Both the position numbers and the translations under genes were made by a program. Below are positions 25,742 to 32,637 of a stretch of 64,000 nucleotides of DNA, piece after piece. Positions within the stretch are counted from its first letter, which is position 1; every line of letters begins with the position of its first letter. Source of the DNA: CAZRXG01 sp964603985 (GTDB lineage: Bacteria; Chloroflexota; Anaerolineae; Aggregatilineales; UBA3940). The DNA lies in NCBI GenBank assembly GCA_964603985.1, contig CAZRXG010000006.1:99508-163507 (forward strand), given 5' to 3'. Below the pieces are notes generated by a model. The model had not been told where the DNA came from. It saw only the letters and a list, made by a program, of their open reading frames with translations, and made no database searches.

Positions 25742-27273
25742 GCCGGGGGGGACTCCAGCTCGTCGAGTGCCGCCTGCGCCGCCGGGGTGCCGATCCGCTG
25801 CAATGCGCCCAGCGCCAGCCCCCGCACGGCGCGTTTGGGCTGCCTGGCGCACTCGGCCAGCACCGGGACGGACGCGTCGCCGATACGCACCAGCGCGTCG
25901 GCTGCCGTGTTGGCGACGTGTTCCGAGCGGTCGCCCAGCGCCTGGCTCAGCGAGCGCACCGCCCGGGGGTCGCCCAGCGTGCCCAGCGCATACGCCGCAA
26001 ACCAGCGCACCGTCATGTCAATGTCCCACAGCGCCAGGCACAGCGGCCCGACGGCCCGCCCGTCGCCGAACCCGCCCAGCATCACCGCTGCCTCTTTACG
26101 CACCACCGAGTCGGGGTCGATCAGCATCCTGACCAACGGCTCAACCGCCTGCCGGTCGCCCAGCACCCCCAGCGCGTAAACTGCCGCCTGCCGCACGTCG
26201 GTCTCTTCGTCGTCGAGGATGTCTATCAGCGCCTCGACCGCCTCCGCCGCCCTCACCTTGCCCAGCACCTCAATCACCGCACAGCGCACTTCCGGGTCGG
26301 GATGACGCAGCACGGCCAGCGCCGGGCCGACCGCCGCCTGCCCGATGTGAATCAGCGCCTCAACCGAGTCGCGCCGCGCCGTGTAGCCGGAGGCCGTCAG
26401 CACGCCGATCAGCGGTGGCACGGCGTGCGGGTCGCCCAGCATGCCCAGCGCCTGCACTGCGGCGCACTGTAATTCGGCGCGCCCGTGAATCGCCGCCTGG
26501 ATCAGCGCGTCGAGCGCCCGGCTGTCACCCAACAGGCCCAATGCCCGCGCCGCCGCGCAGCGTGACGGCCCGGCGCCGCGCACGAAGATCTGCATCAGCG
26601 AGTCGAATATCTCGTGCCGCTGTCTGCCGCCCAACCGCGATCCCAGCACGCCCAGCGCTTCCAGGGCTGTCAATGCCTCGTTGAGCGATTCGCCCCCTTG
26701 CTGGAGATGCTCTAAAAGCTCCAGCGTGCGGCCCTGCCCCACCTGACCCAGGGCGCGGATCGCGGCCAGCCTGAAGCGCCAGCCTCCCCCCGCCATGGCC
26801 TGCATCAGCGGGCCTTCGGCCCGGCCGTCACCCAGCAGGCCGAGCGCCTGGGCCACCTCGCAGCGCACCTGTTCGTCTTCCCTGGAATTGAGGTAGACCA
26901 GCAGCGGATCGACCAGCGTGGCGGCGAAGTCCCCGCCCAGCCGCGCGCCGAGCAGCCCCAGTGAATAGGCCGCCGCCGCGCGCTGCTCGACCGTGTATCG
27001 GCCCGACCATACCGCGCCGCCGTCCAATGACTCGTTGAAGGATGACCCCTCCGGCAGGATCTTGATCAGCAGACCGGCGTAAAGCTCGCACAGTGGGGAA
27101 GAAAGCTCCGCGATCAGCGCCTCTTTTGCCGACCAGTGCGGGTCAATCAGCTTGCCCCACACCTGCAGGTCGAAGCGCCGGTCGCCGCCCAGGGACGGCT
27201 CGCGCCCGCTGACCGTCTGTCGCCAGCGGCCTCCCCCCAGTTGCGGCTCCATTCTCTGCTCAGGATCGGTCAT
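25738..27273 (-). CDS. HEAT-repeat protein with two N-terminal EPxLGG motifs
   Basis: A 511-residue protein made of PBS-lyase-type HEAT repeats from about residue 80 to 505, with many A-x-x-A-L-G-x-L-G-D and A-V-x-x-L-I signatures. The first 35 residues are not helical; they hold EPQLGGGRW at 9-17 and EPSLGGDRR at 25-33. Such HEAT arrays bind proteins or tetrapyrrole-protein complexes; no catalytic residues are seen. The start overlaps the stop of the upstream HEAT gene (ATGA), so translation is coupled. The shared N-terminal motif suggests a common partner with three other proteins in the block. Confidence 0.9.
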   Translation of the reverse strand: MTDPEQRMEPQLGGGRWRQTVSGREPSLGGDRRFDLQVWGKLIDPHWSAKEALIAELSSPLCELYAGLLIKILPEGSSFNESLDGGAVWSGRYTVEQRAAAAYSLGLLGARLGGDFAATLVDPLLVYLNSREDEQVRCEVAQALGLLGDGRAEGPLMQAMAGGGWRFRLAAIRALGQVGQGRTLELLEHLQQGGESLNEALTALEALGVLGSRLGGRQRHEIFDSLMQIFVRGAGPSRCAAARALGLLGDSRALDALIQAAIHGRAELQCAAVQALGMLGDPHAVPPLIGVLTASGYTARRDSVEALIHIGQAAVGPALAVLRHPDPEVRCAVIEVLGKVRAAEAVEALIDILDDEETDVRQAAVYALGVLGDRQAVEPLVRMLIDPDSVVRKEAAVMLGGFGDGRAVGPLCLALWDIDMTVRWFAAYALGTLGDPRAVRSLSQALGDRSEHVANTAADALVRIGDASVPVLAECARQPKRAVRGLALGALQRIGTPAAQAALDELESPPA

Positions 27274-27998
27274 CGGTCGCTCTCTTCGGCTGGCAGGCCC
27301 ATCTGGGCCAATGCCCGGCGTGCGTATTGCCGCACAACCTGGTCACGGTCCCCCCGCGCCGCCGCCCGCAGGGCTTCAACGCTCGACCTGGCCCGCAGGT
27401 CGCCCAGCCCCCGCGCCGCGCAGGCGCGCACCCACCCGACCGGATCGCCGTTCAGCACATCGGTCAGCGGCTCCACCGCCCCCAGGTCACCAATTCCCCC
27501 CAGGATGACCGCCGCCCGGCGGCGCGCGATTGGGTCGGGATTTTCCAGCGCCTCGATCACGGTGTCGGCTGCCGGTGGCCCAATCGCGATCAGCGCGTCG
27601 ATGGCGTACTGGCCCACCCACCACGCCCGGTCGCCCAGCACGTCGACCAGCGCCTGAACGGCCACCGCTTCGCCCAGGGCCTCCAACGCGCGCGTCGCGG
27701 CGATGCGCTGCGCGGTGCTGTAGCCGACCAGCACCCCGCCCCGGCGGCGGCGGCGATTGCCTGCCGCGACGATCTTGACCAGCTCCAGCGCGTAGATGCG
27801 CCCCAGGCCGGAGTCGAGCACGTGGCTGATGGTGCTTGTCCATTCGTCGGATTGGTCGTCGAGCAGCGCCAGCACCAGGCGCGGATCGGCTTTCACACGG
27901 CGGCTGCCGCCCAATCCCGGTTCCATCCCGGTCAACCGGGGGCGCGCATCTCCGCCCAGCGATGGCTCGGAACCGGTGCCCAGCGACGTCTCAAACAT
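27270..27998 (-). CDS. HEAT-repeat protein with N-terminal EPxLGG motifs
   Basis: A 242-residue protein. Residues 3-35 carry ETSLGTGS, then EPSLGGDAR, then EPGLGGSRR, spaced 8 and 15 residues. The rest is a helical array with HEAT repeats (ATRALEALGEAVAVQALVDVLGD, RAAVILGGIGDLGAVEPL; both shown in part). It lies 4 bases after the receiver-like gene and overlaps the next HEAT gene. A tetrapeptide R-R-R-R-R-G stretch near residue 75 is basic. It is probably a scaffold in the same complex. Confidence 0.88.
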   Translation of the reverse strand: MFETSLGTGSEPSLGGDARPRLTGMEPGLGGSRRVKADPRLVLALLDDQSDEWTSTISHVLDSGLGRIYALELVKIVAAGNRRRRRGGVLVGYSTAQRIAATRALEALGEAVAVQALVDVLGDRAWWVGQYAIDALIAIGPPAADTVIEALENPDPIARRRAAVILGGIGDLGAVEPLTDVLNGDPVGWVRACAARGLGDLRARSSVEALRAAARGDRDQVVRQYARRALAQMGLPAEESDR

Positions 27999-28002
27999 CG
28001 GC

Positions 28003-28761
28003 TCACGCTGCTTGGATGCTCTTCAGAACGGCCAGCGCCTCAGCCGTGCCCAGCCGCTCTAAAGCCCATTCGACCATCGCGCGCACCTCCGGGTCGGGGT
28101 AGGATAATAGCTCCTCCAATCCTCTCACCAACCCCTCCGGACGCTCGTTCAACAGGCACGTCAGCGCCACCTGCCGGATCGCCTCTTCCTCGTTCAGCAG
28201 GGCGGTCAGCGGCGCAGGCCGCCGGACACCGGCGATCACCCGCCGCCAGCAGCGCAGCAGGGTGCGGATCGTGCAGGGCATTTCCAGGTAGTCGTCCGCG
28301 CCACTCTGGAATGCGTCCAGTATCTCGTCCTCGCCGTGGTAGCTATCCATGACCAGCAGGCGCATCTGCGCTATCGCTCTGTCGCGACACGCCCGCACCT
28401 GGTGAACCAGAGCCAGCCCATCGGCCCCGGACAGCCGTCTGTTCACGACCAGCAGGTCAGGCTCCAACGCCCGGATTAACCGCCATGCCTCCGGCCCGTC
28501 GGGTGTATGCCTGATGTCGTAACCGTTTGGTTCTGTTATCAGGGAGACCAGTTCGGCTGTGTAATCGTCCGGCTCGGCCAGCACGACCAGCGGGCGGCGG
28601 CGTCCTGTGACCGGAGGCGCTTCCAGACCGCGCATCCGCAGGTCGCCGTAGAGCGCCCCGAAAGAGCGGCTGATGGCCGGCTCCATGCCGGAACGCCGTC
28701 CGACGTGCTGCTGGCCCAGCCCCGGCTCGGCGCCGCTTCGCCTGGCCCTTTTCTGCCGCAT
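28003..28761 (-). CDS. Degenerate receiver-domain protein with HEAT-like C-terminus
   Basis: A 252-residue protein. Residues 11-35 hold EPGLGQQH and MEPAIS, related to the EPxLGG motif. Residues 57-175 have the response-regulator receiver pattern: LVVLAEPDD, then DLLVVNRRLSGADGLAL, then QSGADDYLEMPCTIRTLL. The phospho-acceptor Asp position is Asn, and the conserved Lys before Pro is Met, so normal phosphorylation is unlikely. The last 65 residues look like one or two HEAT repeats. It is likely a phosphorylation-independent interaction module that opens the HEAT sub-operon. Confidence 0.82.
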   Translation of the reverse strand: MRQKRARRSGAEPGLGQQHVGRRSGMEPAISRSFGALYGDLRMRGLEAPPVTGRRRPLVVLAEPDDYTAELVSLITEPNGYDIRHTPDGPEAWRLIRALEPDLLVVNRRLSGADGLALVHQVRACRDRAIAQMRLLVMDSYHGEDEILDAFQSGADDYLEMPCTIRTLLRCWRRVIAGVRRPAPLTALLNEEEAIRQVALTCLLNERPEGLVRGLEELLSYPDPEVRAMVEWALERLGTAEALAVLKSIQAA

Positions 28762-28816
28762 GACCCCCTCCGTTCAGAAACCGGCTTTTTGACCGGGCTT
28801 CTCCCCTACCCTAAGC

Positions 28817-28822
28817 ATTATA
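28817..28822 (-). promoter_or_regulatory. Candidate -10 element before the receiver/HEAT genes
   Basis: A perfect TATAAT on the minus strand lies in the 129-base gap between the Hsp70 and receiver-like genes. No clear -35 is present. If real, the HEAT/FGE genes form a separate transcript from the Ycf46-Hsp70 genes. Confidence 0.3.
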
Positions 28823-28890
28823 CGACAGAAAAGCCGATTGCGTTTTTCCCCGGCTACTGCTCCGCTCGTCGCGATGCGGGTGGCTGCCCG

Positions 28891-30537
28891 TCAGCGCAGT
28901 TCCACGACCGGCACGTCACTTAACAGCGTCTTTTCGGTCATCAGGTCGGTGACGGTCACGCGCAGCGTCCGATTCTGATCCACATCAAATACGACCTCAA
29001 CCCGGTCCTCCGAGGCTTTACCGGGCGGGTCGAGGTGCGCCACCGTGCGCGACCCGTCTTCGTCGTTCAGCGCGACCACTTTACGCAGCTCCATGCCGCC
29101 TTCGACCAGCAGGATCGCCCGGTCGCCGAACATGACCTCGGCGATGCCGCCCGCGCTCTCCTCCACCTCGCCGATGACCAGCTCGAGCGTCTCCTGCCCG
29201 TCACGTGAGGCGGTCAGGGTCAGCTTGACCGCCTCCTCCAGCGGGTAGCGTGTGCCCGCCGCGATGATCTCCTCCCACTCGTGCCAACCGGTGTGCGGGT
29301 TCAGGTGCCGGATGCCGTATGAGTGGTACAGGAAGTCGTCCAGGCCCACGCCGACGGCCAGCCCCAGCGCGCCGTGTGCGACGGCCTCGAAGGGCTTGTA
29401 TTCGAAAACGCGCTCGCTGCCAAATACCGAGCGGATCATGCGCTGTACCGATGGAATCAAGGATGTCCCGCCGACCATCAGCACCGCGCCGATGTCTTCC
29501 GGGTAGATGCCCCTCGCCCGTGCGCCGCGCATCACCTTGTTTATGGTCTTCTGGATCGCGCCGTAGAAGTCCTGCCGGTCGAGGATGTCTTCCAACTGGC
29601 TGCGGGTGAAGGTCGTCCGGTAGGTGCGGTAGGTGTCGGGCTCGAAGACGCTGACCTCGGCGCTCTCGTGTTCCGACAGGCGGATCTTGGCCGCCTCGAC
29701 CGCCAGCTTAAGCTGGGTGTAGGCGTCGCCGATCTCTTTGCGGTCGATCTCGTTCCGGGCCAATAATTCTGCCAGCAGCCAGTGGTCGATGTCGTCACCG
29801 CCCAGCACGCGCCCCGCTTTGGCGAGCACCCGTGCCTCGACGTTCTCCTCGCCGAAGCCTCCGTGACGCTCACCCGGGGCCGGTTTGCCCGTCTCCAGCA
29901 CGACCGTGCCGCCGTCCTCCCCGATAGGCATCCGCACCAGCGACACGTCGAGTGTGCCGCCGCCGAAGTCAAAGACCAGGATCAGCTCGCCCGGCGTGCG
30001 GACGTCGTAGCCCAGCGAGGCTGCCGTGCTCTCGTCGACGATGCGCACCCGTTGGATGCCCCACCCGGCATCCTTGCTGGCGATGGCCGTCTCGTCCCGC
30101 AGCCACTTGAGATAGCGCTCGAAGCTCTGCACGGGCACGGTCAGCACCAGCTCGTCGATTGATCCCCCTTCGTGGTCGAGCGCCTCCGCTACCACCCTGG
30201 CCAGGAACGCTTCCCCGGCGTGCCCGTCGTCCCACTCGACCCCTTCCAGCACGCGCGCCAGCGGGCGGCTGCCGGCTGCGATCCCGCGCTTGAAGGACGC
30301 GAAGTACCGCTCGTCGCCCTGGATGTCGTACCCTGCGGTGCTCACTTCGTGCCCGGCCAGGGCCCGGCTGCGCGCGCCATCGAGCACGTACAGCAGTGAA
30401 GGGATCAGCGGCGGCTGGCCGCCCGTCTCAGGCGTGGATAGCCCCGGCAGACGGATAGTCTCCGGGGCCTTTGTCGCTTCGCGCCATACCGCTACGACTG
30501 TGTTGGTTGTGCCAAAGTCTATCGCAATCTTGCTCAT
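28891..30537 (-). CDS. Hsp70-family chaperone without C-terminal lid
   Basis: A 548-residue protein. The actin-like ATPase domain (residues 1-385) has the phosphate-1 motif IDFGTTNTVVAV, the phosphate-2 motif VFDFGGGTLDVS near 190 and an adenosine motif VGGTSLIPSVQ near 350. A beta-rich substrate-binding part follows to the end. DnaK proteins are usually 610-640 residues; the helical lid and EEVD-like tail are missing here. The second domain is divergent, so it is not a plain DnaK. No DnaJ gene is nearby, but a GrpE-like gene lies just upstream. Confidence 0.92.
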   Translation of the reverse strand: MSKIAIDFGTTNTVVAVWREATKAPETIRLPGLSTPETGGQPPLIPSLLYVLDGARSRALAGHEVSTAGYDIQGDERYFASFKRGIAAGSRPLARVLEGVEWDDGHAGEAFLARVVAEALDHEGGSIDELVLTVPVQSFERYLKWLRDETAIASKDAGWGIQRVRIVDESTAASLGYDVRTPGELILVFDFGGGTLDVSLVRMPIGEDGGTVVLETGKPAPGERHGGFGEENVEARVLAKAGRVLGGDDIDHWLLAELLARNEIDRKEIGDAYTQLKLAVEAAKIRLSEHESAEVSVFEPDTYRTYRTTFTRSQLEDILDRQDFYGAIQKTINKVMRGARARGIYPEDIGAVLMVGGTSLIPSVQRMIRSVFGSERVFEYKPFEAVAHGALGLAVGVGLDDFLYHSYGIRHLNPHTGWHEWEEIIAAGTRYPLEEAVKLTLTASRDGQETLELVIGEVEESAGGIAEVMFGDRAILLVEGGMELRKVVALNDEDGSRTVAHLDPPGKASEDRVEVVFDVDQNRTLRVTVTDLMTEKTLLSDVPVVELR

Positions 30538-30580
30538 ACTACCTACGCCGGCAGACCGGTCTCACCCCGTAATTCCCCGA

Positions 30581-31141
30581 TCAGGAAGCTGCCTGCTGCC
30601 CGACCCGGGTTACCTCTGCCTTGCATACCACTTTGTCGTCGTACAGATAGCCCACGTAGCGCACCCGCACCGTGTCGCCGGGCGCAACTGAGTGCGCTTC
30701 GCGCCCGACTGCTTTGTGCCGCTGCGGGTCGTAGCTCACTCGCGCCCCCGCCTCCCCAATGACCTCGAAGCCGAGGTCGTGCAGCGTCTGGTCGAGCGGT
30801 GACAGCAGGTCGATCACGTCGCGGGCGGTGATGTCGGCCCCATCGTCGATCGCCGCCCGCAGCGTCGGTAGCTGCGTGGCGATAGGTCGCAGGCGCTTGA
30901 ACAGTGCCAGGCGTTCGGCGTATGCCGATTCCTCTCCCCGCTGTGCCTGGCGCGCCTGCAGTGCGGCGTATTCACCCCGCAGCTTTTCGATCCGGGCGTC
31001 CCGCTCCTCTAGCTGCTCGCGCAGGTCTTCGACCACTCGTTCCTGGGTCTCCAGCGCGCGCCGCAGCCCGCGCACGTTGTCCTCCAGCAGATCGTAATTG
31101 CGCAGCCTGTGAAACACATCCCGCAGCCACCGCCTAGCCAT
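30581..31141 (-). CDS. GrpE-like protein (putative nucleotide-exchange partner of the Hsp70)
   Basis: A 186-residue protein. Residues 15-70 form a charged coiled coil (LEDNVRGLRRALETQERVV and onward). Residues 75-125 are helical with VIDLLSPLDQTLHDLGFEV. The C-terminal 60 residues resemble the GrpE beta domain: VSYDPQRHKAVG, then a strand pair VRVRYVGYLYDDKVV and AEVTRV. GrpE has the order coiled coil, helix bundle, beta wing, and the gene sits next to hsp70. Similarity is weak, so this is inference from layout. The ATG at 31141 overlaps the stop of the upstream small gene. Confidence 0.6.
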   Translation of the reverse strand: MARRWLRDVFHRLRNYDLLEDNVRGLRRALETQERVVEDLREQLEERDARIEKLRGEYAALQARQAQRGEESAYAERLALFKRLRPIATQLPTLRAAIDDGADITARDVIDLLSPLDQTLHDLGFEVIGEAGARVSYDPQRHKAVGREAHSVAPGDTVRVRYVGYLYDDKVVCKAEVTRVGQQAAS

Positions 31142-31358
31142 CGCCCCTGTCTTCTCCGGGAGCGTCACCCCTCTCTTCGCCGTCTGGCGCGGGCGTGTCG
31201 CAGGCCGGTGCCTGATCCGGGTTCAGGCGGCGCGCAATCGGGATCGCTCCCGCCTCCAGGTCGGCAAACGTCACCGAACCATCAGGGTTGATGTACACCT
31301 CGACCTCGACCGGCAGCACGGGGTCGGGCGTTTCCTTTTTCGGCTCAAGAGTTTGCAT
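31134..31358 (-). CDS. Small acidic protein of unknown function
   Basis: A 74-residue protein with a central short beta-like stretch (VEVEVYINPDGSVTFADLE) and a disordered acidic tail rich in Asp, Glu, Pro and Gly. The strand with NPDGSV resembles the EFVIKPDGTV strand of the DUF2997 protein one gene upstream, so it may be a divergent relative. It overlaps the GrpE-like gene by 8 bases, which supports it being a real gene of the operon. Confidence 0.6.
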   Translation of the reverse strand: MQTLEPKKETPDPVLPVEVEVYINPDGSVTFADLEAGAIPIARRLNPDQAPACDTPAPDGEERGDAPGEDRGDG

Positions 31359-31396
31359 GGTCGCACTTGCCGCCCTAAACCATTCCTCAGCAGCGG

Positions 31397-31603
31397 CTAG
31401 GTGCTGGTGACGACGGTGTCGTCCGTATTTTGCGCTGTATCGTAGTACTCGGCGCTTCGCTCGCGCCCGGTGATCTCGCCCAGAGCCGCTTCAATCGCCT
31501 CGCTGACCTTCTCGCAGTCCGGCCCGGCGACGCCCGTCACCCGCTCCTCGACCGTCCCGTCCGGCTTGATCACAAACTCGATCTCTTGTCTTTCCGGCGG
31601 CAT
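31397..31603 (-). CDS. DUF2997 family protein
   Basis: A 68-residue protein with the DUF2997 pattern: EIEFVIKPDGTVEERVTGVAG at the N-terminus (strand, turn, strand, with one Cys in GPDCEK), then a helix SEAIEAALGEITGRE and an AEYY end. DUF2997 proteins are common in cyanobacteria, often near Ycf35/DUF1257 and Ycf46 genes; that arrangement is reproduced here. Its biochemical role is unknown. Confidence 0.82.
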   Translation of the reverse strand: MPPERQEIEFVIKPDGTVEERVTGVAGPDCEKVSEAIEAALGEITGRERSAEYYDTAQNTDDTVVTST

Positions 31604-31696
31604 ACTGTCTGTTCCTCTTCACTCAATCCCTACACCCAACCCAACTCGACCGGTGCTGGAAAGCAAATGCAGGATCGGTCTCAACCGGCGCGTCTC

Positions 31697-32068
31697 CTAC
31701 GCCCAGCGCTGCATGACCAGCCGGATGCTGCCGTCGGGCTGGACCTCTTCGGTCATCATCTGCCAGCCCTGCGTCTCGGCCTGATCCATGATGGTGAGGT
31801 AGGCGTAGCGCTGCGATACCTGATCCAGAAACGCCTTGCGGTCCACGCTCAGGCCCCAGAAGTCGGCGACCATCACCACTTCCTTGCCTTCCTGGCGGAA
31901 TCCGATGTCGTATCTGGTATCGGTCTTCACGACCAGGTCGGCCCTGTCCTGCTGGCCCCCGTAGCCGCGAATCGTGCCGGTCTCAACGGTATAGTCCAGG
32001 TCTTCCAGCGCCCGCTTCACCGTCTTAATGTCGCGTAATTGCGTCCTGATCCGTGTAAAGTGTGACAT
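31697..32068 (-). CDS. ycf35: Ycf35/DUF1257 family protein
   Basis: A 123-residue protein that opens with MSHFTRIRTQLRDIKTVKRA, the hallmark of the DUF1257/Ycf35 family known from cyanobacteria and plastids. It also carries GYGGQQDRADLVVKT, YDIGFRQEG and DFWGLSVD, and ends in LVMQRWA. The function is not established. The ATG at 32068 is chosen because AAGGAG lies 7 bases upstream and the family sequence starts there. Confidence 0.88.
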   Translation of the reverse strand: MSHFTRIRTQLRDIKTVKRALEDLDYTVETGTIRGYGGQQDRADLVVKTDTRYDIGFRQEGKEVVMVADFWGLSVDRKAFLDQVSQRYAYLTIMDQAETQGWQMMTEEVQPDGSIRLVMQRWA

Positions 32069-32121
32069 TCCCAGGCTCCTTCGGCCACTCAATAGCGACA
32101 CAATCTCTCTACAAGCTAACG

Positions 32122-32619
32122 TTACTTGTTTTGACTCCCTCTGTCAAGCGTGCTTAGATGCGCCTGCCAGTAGCTAATGTACTCGTTGACGATGTCCAGC
32201 GTCCTCCGGTGCTCGGCGACCAGCCGGGGGCGCAGCCAATGACGGGCCTGCTCCAGTTCCTCGATCACCACGTCGCGCTCGGCGATCATCTCGGCCAGCG
32301 CCTCCTCGTTGCTTAACGGCTTCGGCGCTTCGCCCGTGAGCCAGCTTTCCGTGCGTGCCTGGATGACCCGCCGCTGAATGCGCGCCCGCAGGCAGCGTAT
32401 CACCCATACGCGCTCCATGTCGCCCGCCCGGTGTGCGCGGTGCTGCTCGGCCAGCAGGTGCGCGCCGACCGACGACCACAGCCGCCGCTCGCCGCCCAGC
32501 ATCGGCGCGTTCTCCGTATTGTAGCCCGGCAGTTCCGGCTCGCGCCCGGTCGGCTCGAAGTCCAGGTAGTCAAGCTCACTCCCCGGCTCCGTCCACCGGC
32601 GTCTGCGTGACTCGGTCAT
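32122..32619 (-). CDS. Unknown helical protein with N-terminal EPxL motifs
   Basis: A 165-residue protein I do not recognise. The first 45 residues are disordered and carry TEPGSELD, REPELPGYN and APMLGGERR, which resemble the EPxLGGxRR motifs of the HEAT and receiver proteins 4 kb downstream. Residues 48-160 are predicted mostly helical (LLAEQHRAHRAGDMERVWVI, EEALAEMIAERDVVIEELEQ). It lies 18 bases after the Ycf46 gene, so it is co-transcribed with it. A tag-bearing adaptor or client of the ATPase is a reasonable guess. Confidence 0.7.
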   Translation of the reverse strand: MTESRRRRWTEPGSELDYLDFEPTGREPELPGYNTENAPMLGGERRLWSSVGAHLLAEQHRAHRAGDMERVWVIRCLRARIQRRVIQARTESWLTGEAPKPLSNEEALAEMIAERDVVIEELEQARHWLRPRLVAEHRRTLDIVNEYISYWQAHLSTLDRGSQNK

Positions 32620-32637
32620 GAAGCCGCCATCCCGCCC

